DNA of 5,439 nt from Bacillota bacterium (GTDB taxonomy: Bacteria > Bacillota > Clostridia > Clostridiales > Clostridiaceae), in NCBI GenBank assembly GCA_023399035.1, contig JAEWQX010000170.1, positions 1 through 5,439 on the forward strand, read 5' to 3'. The notes under the pieces are model-generated. The model made no database searches and was not told the DNA's origin. It was given only the letters and a program-made list of their open reading frames with translations. Within the stretch, counting starts at the first letter, position 1. Each line of letters starts with the position of its first letter. The translations under genes and the position numbers were made by a program. This document shows positions 1-4,829 of the stretch, piece after piece.

Positions 1-953
1 AGTCTTTTTTCAATTTCAGATTTTATTATCAGAGGTTCATCAATCCATCTTCTTAATGTTCTTCCTCCCATGCTTGTTGCACTCTTGTCAAGAACCCATA
101 AAAGTGAACCTTTCTTAGTCTTTTCCCTTATGCTTTCAGTAAGCTCAAGATTACGTCTTGAATTGCTGTCGATTGTCATATAATTTATGATTTCATACTG
201 TTCTAAAAGGTTGATATTTGTAAGGCTCATCATTTGTGTTTCATTGATGTATTTTAAAAGAACCCTGCTCGTTAAATCTCTTTCTTTATCAAGTCCATCT
301 GCTTCAAGTTCTGAAAACTGTTCTTTAAGTTCATCATATGATACAAGGAAACTTTTAAAATCCTTTTTTGTTATAAGAGCATGACTTATTCCTTTAATAT
401 CATTTATAAGACTTTCGCTGGCATTTACATCCATAAGTATTTCTTTGGGATTAACCTTTGCAATTTCATCTAAAAGACTCATTCTTATGTTTTTAAATGA
501 TGTAGTCTTAAATTCACCAGTACTTATATCTGAAGTTGCTATACCGATTTTATCTTCATTTTCTATTACAGCCATTAAATATGTATTATCATTTTCCAAG
601 TTTGTATTTGAATCTACAAAAGTTCCAGGAGTGATAATCTTAATAACTCCTCTTTTGACAATTCCCTTAGTCTGCTTTGGATCTTCAAGCTGCTCACAGA
701 TTGCAACCTTGTATCCTTTATTTATAAGCCTTGGAATATATGCAGCAGCTGCATGATGTGGAATACCGCACATTGGTGCTCTTTCTTCAAGTCCGCAGTT
801 CTTTCCTGTAAGCACCAGCTCTAATTCTCTAGATACTGTAACTGCATCATCAAAAAACATTTCATAAAAGTCACCTAATCTATAAAACAGGATACAGTCA
901 CTATACTGTTCCTTAGTCTTCATATATTCAGCCATCATTGGCGTTAAAGCCAT
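1..953 (-). CDS. mutS: DNA mismatch repair protein MutS, N-terminal part (cut by window edge)
   Basis: MutS recognises mispaired and small looped-out bases in DNA and, with ATP, recruits MutL to start mismatch repair. The first 317 residues are visible, about a third of the usual 850-950. The start at 953 has a GGGAGG ribosome binding site nine bases upstream and gives the family's typical opening (MALTPMMAEYM). Domain I is complete in the parts that matter: GDFYEMF at residues 27-33 contains the Phe-x-Glu pair (F29, E31) that stacks on and contacts the mismatch. MCGIPHH (61-67) and GYKVAICEQLEDP (80-92) are further family signatures. Residues 266-308, with RRNLEL and GGRTLRRWIDEPL, are the conserved start of the core/lever region. 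The ATPase domain lies outside the window. The gene heads its own transcription unit here, because its upstream neighbour is divergent. No frameshift or missing key residue is seen. Confidence 0.97.
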   Translation of the reverse strand, partial: MALTPMMAEYMKTKEQYSDCILFYRLGDFYEMFFDDAVTVSRELELVLTGKNCGLEERAPMCGIPHHAAAAYIPRLINKGYKVAICEQLEDPKQTKGIVKRGVIKIITPGTFVDSNTNLENDNTYLMAVIENEDKIGIATSDISTGEFKTTSFKNIRMSLLDEIAKVNPKEILMDVNASESLINDIKGISHALITKKDFKSFLVSYDELKEQFSELEADGLDKERDLTSRVLLKYINETQMMSLTNINLLEQYEIINYMTIDSNSRRNLELTESIREKTKKGSLLWVLDKSATSMGGRTLRRWIDEPLIIKSEIEKR

Positions 954-962
954 AAATAACAT

Positions 963-968
963 CCTCCC
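963..968 (-). promoter_or_regulatory. mutS ribosome binding site
   Basis: GGGAGG on the minus strand lies nine bases before the ATG at 953. It fixes the mutS start, which also agrees with the usual N-terminus of the family. Confidence 0.8.
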
Positions 969-980
969 TCACAATCTTAT

Positions 981-1009
981 ATTATAATTTGATTTTGCTA
1001 AATTCTTAA
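981..1009 (-). promoter_or_regulatory. Likely sigma-A promoter of mutS
   Basis: On the minus strand a perfect TATAAT (-10, 986 down to 981) is preceded, after 17 bases, by TTAAGA (-35, 1009 down to 1004; four of six consensus bases). Transcription would start near 974, giving a leader of about 20 bases with the ribosome binding site near its 5' end. The sequence is AT-rich, so chance matches are common. The exact spacing and the perfect -10 make this the best candidate in the region. Confidence 0.5.
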
Positions 1010-1141
1010 CAATTTTTATATATTTTATACATATGAAGTACAAATTATAAAATAAAATTATCTATGTAATTATGCATATGACATATTATATAGAAATACG
1101 TCAAAGCCAGTATTATTTTATCACAGGGAGAGTTACTTATC

Positions 1142-1198
1142 AAAAGAAAAACAGCATTTGGGCAATGTTTTACTCCTTTAAATTCTGTTTAAATGCTG
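1142..1198 (-). terminator. Inverted repeat followed by T-tract, possible minus-strand terminator
   Basis: The arms CAGCATTT (1152-1159) and AAATGCTG (1191-1198) form a perfect 8-bp stem around a 31-base loop. Read on the minus strand, the stem is followed at once by TTTTTCTTTT (1151 down to 1142), the pattern of an intrinsic terminator. The loop is long for one. On the plus strand the stem could extend to 13 pairs using three G-U pairs, but no T-tract follows there. No minus-strand gene lies directly upstream, so it would act on antisense read-through or on an unseen small transcript. Confidence 0.4.
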
Positions 1199-1235
1199 AA
1201 CTTATACAAGATAATTTAAAGGCAGTCACCTTGAA

Positions 1236-1329
1236 AGTAAGTATTATACATATAATTCAAAATAAAACACGAAGAATATAACAATAAGGAAATAAATATC
1301 ATATACTACTAGTGTGATAGTAAGTATTA
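1236..1329 (+). repeat. 11-bp direct repeat flanking the leader of the dual P-loop gene
   Basis: AGTAAGTATTA occurs at 1236-1246 and again at 1319-1329, 83 bases apart, on either side of the putative sigma-K promoter. The second copy ends two bases before the ribosome binding site (1331-1336). It could be a regulator's half-sites or chance in AT-rich DNA. Confidence 0.35.
1281..1308 (+). promoter_or_regulatory. Possible sigma-K (late mother-cell sporulation) promoter
   Basis: AC at 1281-1282, a 17-base spacer and CATATACTA at 1300-1308 match the Bacillus sigma-K consensus AC-N17-CATANNNTA at all fixed positions. The predicted start, near 1315, would leave a leader of about 30 bases before the ribosome binding site and ATG at 1344. 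A sigma-E match is poorer, because the -10 fits but no -35 lies at the right distance. No convincing sigma-A promoter was found for this gene. The match is short and the background AT-rich, so this remains a prediction. Confidence 0.4.
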
Positions 1330-1330
1330 A

Positions 1331-1336
1331 AAGGAG
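1331..1336 (+). promoter_or_regulatory. Ribosome binding site deciding the start at 1344
   Basis: AAGGAG lies seven bases before the ATG at 1344. This selects that ATG over the in-frame GTG at 1314, which has no ribosome binding site and would add ten residues that do not belong to the domain. Confidence 0.75.
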
Positions 1337-1343
1337 AATATTA

Positions 1344-2429
1344 ATGAGTGTGTCAAAGGAGAGGCATTTGTTTCCAGGGGGAAATACAACAAAAGGTTTT
1401 TATTCGTTTTATAATTATATTTTAACTCAGGAAGAGGCAGATAGGATCATATGCTTGAAGGGAGGACCTGGAACTGGCAAGTCATCTTTTATGAAAAAGA
1501 TAGGTACACATTTTAAAACACTTGGATATACAATAGAATATCATCACTGCTCATCTGATAATAATTCACTTGATGGTGTTGTAATAAAGGAGCTTAATAT
1601 AGCATTGTTAGATGGAACATCACCTCATATGGTTGATCCAGTTACCCCTGGTGCTGTAGATGAAATATTAAATTTAGGAATAGCCTTAGATTCTGAATAT
1701 CTTGAAAAAAATAAGAACAAAATACTTTCAATTTGTAAAGAAATCAGTCAGAATTTTAAACGTGCATATATGTATATGGATAGTGCAAAAGCTGTACATG
1801 ATGACTGGACAATGCTCAATAGCCAGGCTGTAAATAAGGTTAAGCTTTTTAGTTTTATGGACAGCTTAAAAAACAAGATATTTGACTCATCAAAGGATGG
1901 ATATGGAGATGAAAGGCATTTATTCAGCACTGCATTTACTCCAGATGGAATTGTAACTTTTAACGAGGATTTATGTAAGGAATGTACAAACCTATATGTT
2001 TTGAAAGGCGGTCCTGGTTTAAGGAAAAGCACTATATTGAAAGAACTTGGAACTGAAGCTCAGAAACGAGGCTATTATGTAGAATACTTCCACGATCCAT
2101 TTATACCTGAAAGGATTGAAAATATACTAATCCATGAGCTTTCAACTGGAGTATTCACAACCAATGAAATAAGCAGAATGCATTATTCAGGCATTCAGTA
2201 TAACATGAATGATATATGCAACGAGGATATGAGGGAGAAAAATGCGCCTGAAATTGATTTTGACAAATCACAGTTCGATATTCTAAACAATAAAGCATTA
2301 TCCTGCATTTCAAAGTCACATGTTCTTCATGATGAGCTTGAAACTTATTATATAAGTGCTATGAATTTTGATATTGTAAATGAGTTGTATGAAGAAACAG
2401 TAAAGAAGATTTCATCATATATTAAGTGA
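1344..2429 (+). CDS. Tandem P-loop NTPase of unknown function (PRK06851-like)
   Basis: This is a 361-residue, apparently cytoplasmic protein with no signal peptide or membrane segment. It resembles the uncharacterised PRK06851-type ATPases of Firmicutes, and its length fits them. It consists of two homologous halves. Half one has ERHLF (6-10), Walker A GGPGTGKS (40-47), EYHH (65-68) and IKEL (81-84). Half two repeats these as ERHLF (190-194), GGPGLRKS (222-229), EYFH (247-250) and IHEL (263-266). From the P-loop onward the offset is exactly 182 residues. A mostly helical, lysine-rich stretch (about 105-185) links them. The second P-loop has Leu-Arg in place of the usual Thr-Gly, although Lys228 and Ser229 remain, so nucleotide binding there is doubtful. 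The substrate is unknown; the fold suggests a nucleotide or small-molecule kinase or an ATP-driven switch. The gene stands alone between divergent mutS and the convergent pantothenate operon, and no neighbour explains its role. Confidence 0.85.
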   Translation: MSVSKERHLFPGGNTTKGFYSFYNYILTQEEADRIICLKGGPGTGKSSFMKKIGTHFKTLGYTIEYHHCSSDNNSLDGVVIKELNIALLDGTSPHMVDPVTPGAVDEILNLGIALDSEYLEKNKNKILSICKEISQNFKRAYMYMDSAKAVHDDWTMLNSQAVNKVKLFSFMDSLKNKIFDSSKDGYGDERHLFSTAFTPDGIVTFNEDLCKECTNLYVLKGGPGLRKSTILKELGTEAQKRGYYVEYFHDPFIPERIENILIHELSTGVFTTNEISRMHYSGIQYNMNDICNEDMREKNAPEIDFDKSQFDILNNKALSCISKSHVLHDELETYYISAMNFDIVNELYEETVKKISSYIK

Positions 2430-2466
2430 TTAAAGGCAGTATTTTTATGTTTGTATATTTATTTAA

Positions 2467-2515
2467 ATAATGCAAATACTATATAATGCAAATAATATAA
2501 AAATAATATAAAAAT
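2467..2515 (+). repeat. Short AT-rich direct and tandem repeats before the terminator
   Basis: ATAATGCAAATA occurs twice (2467-2478 and 2483-2494, period 16). The 11-base unit TAATATAAAAA follows twice in tandem (2493-2503 and 2504-2514) and begins a third time at 2515. Read from the minus strand, this tract supplies T-rich sequence just after the terminator hairpin, so it may serve the panD-side terminator. Slippage during replication is a likely origin. Confidence 0.6.
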
Positions 2516-2562
2516 AATAAAGATGTTCTCAAATACTTTTTTATTATGAGAACATCTTTATT
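2516..2562. terminator. Bidirectional intrinsic terminator between convergent genes
   Basis: A perfect 16-bp stem (2516-2531 with 2547-2562; core AAAGATGTTCTCA) encloses a 15-base loop. On the plus strand a T-rich stretch follows a few bases later (2571-2582), serving the dual P-loop gene. On the minus strand the hairpin is followed by ATTATTTTTATATTATTTTT, serving panD, whose stop is 18 bases before the stem. Its position between two converging genes fits a shared terminator. Confidence 0.85.
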
Positions 2563-2580
2563 CATCTGTTATTTTATTTT

Positions 2581-2955
2581 TTAATCATTATATTCATAGT
2601 TAGTAATTTCTTTTATAGTATTATCTTTGTTGACAAAAACTACTTTAGGCTTATATTCCTTAGCTTCTTTTTCTTCCATTTGAGCATAAGCAATTATTAT
2701 TACTTCATCACCAGGCTGAACTAGTCTTGCTGCAGCACCATTTAAGCAGATTATGCCTGAATCCCTCTTCCCTGGGATTACATATGTTTCAAGTCTAGCA
2801 CCATTATTGTTGTCTACTATTTGAACTTTTTCATTTTCAATTATTCCTGCTGCTTCCATTAATGTTTTGTCAATTGTAATGCTGCCCATATAATTAAGTT
2901 CAGCTTGTGTAACAGTTGCTCTGTGTATTTTTCCTTTTAACATTGTTAATATCAT
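2581..2955 (-). CDS. panD: Aspartate 1-decarboxylase precursor
   Basis: PanD converts L-aspartate to beta-alanine and CO2, supplying the amine half of pantothenate. It is made as an inactive proenzyme that cleaves itself between Gly24 and Ser25; Ser25 becomes the pyruvoyl cofactor. The sequence has YMGSITID around that site (22-29). It also has the active-site residues expected from known PanD enzymes: Lys9, Arg54, Thr57 and Tyr58 (RLETY, 54-58), and NGAAARL around 72-78, which shapes the pocket. At 124 residues it has the usual length (E. coli 126). The start (MILTMLKGKIHRATVTQ) matches the family and has TAGGAGG six bases upstream. It is the last gene of the pantothenate operon, but a 172-base gap separates it from panC, so it may also be expressed on its own. 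The terminator lies 18 bases after its stop. Confidence 0.97.
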   Translation of the reverse strand: MILTMLKGKIHRATVTQAELNYMGSITIDKTLMEAAGIIENEKVQIVDNNNGARLETYVIPGKRDSGIICLNGAAARLVQPGDEVIIIAYAQMEEKEAKEYKPKVVFVNKDNTIKEITNYEYND

Positions 2956-2960
2956 GATTT

Positions 2961-2968
2961 TCCTCCTA
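2961..2968 (-). promoter_or_regulatory. panD ribosome binding site
   Basis: TAGGAGGA on the minus strand contains a full AGGAGG six bases before the ATG at 2955. It is the strongest ribosome binding site in the pantothenate cluster. Confidence 0.8.
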
Positions 2969-2990
2969 ATATGTGTAGTATTAATCTTGG

Positions 2991-3019
2991 TTCATATATA
3001 TAAATTTATAAATTGTAAA
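2991..3019 (-). promoter_or_regulatory. Possible internal promoter for panD
   Basis: In the 172-base panC-panD gap, TTTACA (3019 down to 3014; five of six -35 bases) is followed after 17 bases by TATGAA (2996 down to 2991; four of six -10 bases). A start near 2984 would leave a leader of about 30 bases. No terminator hairpin was found in the gap, so read-through from panC is also likely. The support is weak because the region is almost all A and T. Confidence 0.33.
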
Positions 3020-3127
3020 AGCTTTTATTAAACATTATCTAAATTATTTAAGTTTTAATTATATCAGCGGCTTAAGTACTGGATTTAAACTGCTCATGTT
3101 AATTTACATCATCTTGTATATTTAAAA

Positions 3128-3970
3128 CTAAACTTCATATGTGAAGTTATCTATTAATCTTGTCTTACCTATATAAACTGCTATTGGTATTAAAATATTT
3201 CTTTCAATAGACTTAACACTTGTTAAATCTTCGCTGTCTACAATTTCAACATAATCTATTTTTGCTAGAGGTTCCTTACTTATCAGTGATATCATAGCTT
3301 CCTTGATAGTTTCAGCATTTCTTTCACCATTGTCCAGCATTACTTTAGCTGTTTTTAAGCTTCTGCTTAATACTAAAGCAGCTTTTCTTTCATCATCATT
3401 TAAATAAGTGTTTCTAGAGCTCTTAGCTAGTCCATCCTCTTCTCTTATGATTGGACATGGTATTATTTCAATATCAAAGCTTAAATCTCTTACCATTCTT
3501 TTTAAAACAGCAACCTGCTGTGCATCCTTTTCACCAAAGTAAGCTCTGTCAGGTTTAATAATATTGAAGAACTTTGTTACTACAAGGCATACTCCATCAA
3601 AATGTCCAGGTCTTTTTGCACCGCATAGCACTCCTGTCAAACCAGATACACTTACACTTGTTGATCTGTTTTCAAAATACATTTCAGAAGGTTCTGGATT
3701 GAATACAGCTGCTGCCCCTGCATTTTTGCATAATTCCATATCTTTTTCTATATTTCTTGGATAAGAATCATAATCTTCGTTTGGACCAAATTGTGTTGGA
3801 TTAACAAATACACTTACTATAACTTTATCATTTTCTTCTACAGCTCTTCTTATAAGGCTTTCATGTCCTTCATGAAGTGCCCCCATAGTTGGTACATATC
3901 CAACAGTAAGCCCCTGTTTCTTCCATTCCTTTACTAAATTTCTTACTTCATCGATTTTTTTTACTAACAT
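3128..3970 (-). CDS. panC: Pantothenate synthetase (pantoate--beta-alanine ligase)
   Basis: PanC condenses pantoate with beta-alanine using ATP, through a pantoyl-adenylate intermediate, to give pantothenate. It belongs to the HIGH-type nucleotidyltransferase superfamily. Visible motifs are PTMGALHEGH (27-36, the HIGH-like ATP site with His33 and His36), VSVFVNPTQF (52-61, pantoate site), GHFDGV (122-127), FGEKD (145-149) and REEDGLAKSSRN (176-187, the KMSKS-like loop). The call here gives 280 residues, close to the 283-286 typical of the family. I start at the ATG at 3970 because AAAGGA lies eight bases upstream. The in-frame ATG at 3979 directly abuts that same AAAGG and has no room for a ribosome. 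The gene lies 31 bases after the panB stop and is clearly co-transcribed with it. The loop reads LAKSSRN where many orthologues have Leu or Met before SSRN; this is probably tolerated. Confidence 0.97.
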   Translation of the reverse strand: MLVKKIDEVRNLVKEWKKQGLTVGYVPTMGALHEGHESLIRRAVEENDKVIVSVFVNPTQFGPNEDYDSYPRNIEKDMELCKNAGAAAVFNPEPSEMYFENRSTSVSVSGLTGVLCGAKRPGHFDGVCLVVTKFFNIIKPDRAYFGEKDAQQVAVLKRMVRDLSFDIEIIPCPIIREEDGLAKSSRNTYLNDDERKAALVLSRSLKTAKVMLDNGERNAETIKEAMISLISKEPLAKIDYVEIVDSEDLTSVKSIERNILIPIAVYIGKTRLIDNFTYEV

Positions 3971-4001
3971 ATTCCCCATCCTTTACTCTACAAATTAGTT
4001 A

Positions 4002-4829
4002 CTAATATAATTTATTTAATTCGCTTTCATCAATTTTATAAGTATGCTTTTCTTCTGGGAAGCTTCCATCCTTTACTTCTTGTACATAAGAACCTATTGC
4101 TTCTTTCATTACAGAACCAATATTAGCATACTGCTTTACAAACTTAGGTACAAAATCACTAAACATTCCAAGCATATCCTGATAAACAAGTATCTGGCCG
4201 TCACATTCCTTTCCTGCACCTATACCTATTGTTGGAACAGATACAGCTTTTGTTATAAGCTCTGCAACCCTTGCTGGAATACCTTCAAGAGTGATTGCAA
4301 ATACACCTGCTTCTTCTAAGGCCTTTGCATCATCAATAAGCTTCTTTGCAGCTTCTTCACTTTTCCCCTGAACTCTGAATCCTCCAAAAGCATTTATAGA
4401 TTGAGGAGTTAATCCTAAATGTCCCATTACAGGAATTTGGGCATTTACTATAGCTTTAATCTGTGGAACAAACTCTGATCCTCCTTCAAGCTTTACAGCA
4501 TTGGCTCCTCCTTCTTTAATGAGTCTTCCTGCATTCATGACTGCTTGTTCTACAGAGACATGATATGATAGAAATGGCATATCACTTACTATAAGAGCAT
4601 TTTTAGCGCCTTTTTTTACTGCTCTTGTATGGTATATGATATCATCTACTGTAACACCAAGAGTATCTTCATCACCTTTAACAACCATTCCTAAAGAATC
4701 TCCAATCAATATACCGTTGACTCCGCTTTCATCTATGATCTTTGCCATTGAATAATCATATGCAGTAAGCATTGTTAATTTTTCTCCGTTTTCTTTGGCC
4801 TTTTGAAATGTTAATACTGTATTTTTCAC
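4002..4829 (-). CDS. panB: 3-methyl-2-oxobutanoate hydroxymethyltransferase (ketopantoate hydroxymethyltransferase)
   Basis: PanB transfers a hydroxymethyl group from 5,10-methylene-tetrahydrofolate to 2-oxoisovalerate, making ketopantoate. This is the committed step from the valine pathway. It is a TIM-barrel, Mg-dependent enzyme. TAYDYSMAK (22-30), GDSLGMV (43-49), SDMPFLSY (82-89), VKLEGG (112-117), GHLGLTPQS (136-144), LEGIP (181-185) and GIGAGKECDGQILV (202-215) are all present. By alignment with E. coli PanB, Asp44, Asp83 and Glu115 bind magnesium and Glu182 is the catalytic acid. The 275 residues compare with 264 in E. coli. The start is GTG at 4829, overlapping the stop of the upstream reductase gene by one base (TAGTG), with AGGGGG nine bases upstream. 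The two are therefore probably translationally coupled. Confidence 0.97.
   Translation of the reverse strand: MKNTVLTFQKAKENGEKLTMLTAYDYSMAKIIDESGVNGILIGDSLGMVVKGDEDTLGVTVDDIIYHTRAVKKGAKNALIVSDMPFLSYHVSVEQAVMNAGRLIKEGGANAVKLEGGSEFVPQIKAIVNAQIPVMGHLGLTPQSINAFGGFRVQGKSEEAAKKLIDDAKALEEAGVFAITLEGIPARVAELITKAVSVPTIGIGAGKECDGQILVYQDMLGMFSDFVPKFVKQYANIGSVMKEAIGSYVQEVKDGSFPEEKHTYKIDESELNKLY

Larger units (their letters stand above)
954..1343. other. Divergent intergenic region between mutS and the dual P-loop gene
   Basis: This 390-base stretch separates two divergent genes and is very AT-rich. It holds the mutS promoter and ribosome binding site on the left, an inverted repeat at 1152-1198, a sigma-K-like promoter at 1281-1308, and the ribosome binding site of the rightward gene at 1331-1336. 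An open frame at 1072-1281 (69 codons, plus strand) has no ribosome binding site and no recognisable protein features, so it is not called. I could not recognise a riboswitch, T-box, tRNA or other structured RNA. Much of the middle (about 1010-1140) has no feature I can support. Confidence 0.7.

Noticed and set aside
187..756. Plus-strand open frames 187-384 and 445-756
   Set aside because: They lie antisense to the well-conserved mutS coding sequence and have no ribosome binding site or recognisable protein features.
1072..1281. 69-codon open frame on the plus strand in the divergent region
   Set aside because: It has no ribosome binding site, an unusual composition for a folded protein and no recognisable motif. 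It crosses the inverted repeat at 1152-1198 and is likely to be open by chance in AT-rich DNA.
1314..1343. Upstream GTG start adding ten residues (MIVSIKRRIL) to the dual P-loop protein
   Set aside because: No ribosome binding site precedes it, and the added stretch includes the ribosome binding site of the ATG at 1344. The family-like sequence begins at MSVSKERHLF.
954..1343. Riboswitch, T-box or small RNA in the divergent region
   Set aside because: No conserved core of a known riboswitch or T-box was recognised. The only clear structure is the 1152-1198 inverted repeat, treated separately.
1748..2032. Minus-strand open frame inside the dual P-loop gene
   Set aside because: It is antisense to a clearly coding region with conserved motifs and has no features of its own.
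3017..3026. Palindrome AAAAGCTTTT in the panC-panD gap as a terminator or operator
   Set aside because: It is only ten bases, has no loop and no following T-tract on the correct strand, and is expected by chance in such AT-rich sequence.
3564..4319. Plus-strand open frames 3564-3764 and 4044-4319
   Set aside because: They are antisense to panC and panB, which are unmistakable. The second is rich in Cys, Tyr and Phe, as expected for shadow translations.
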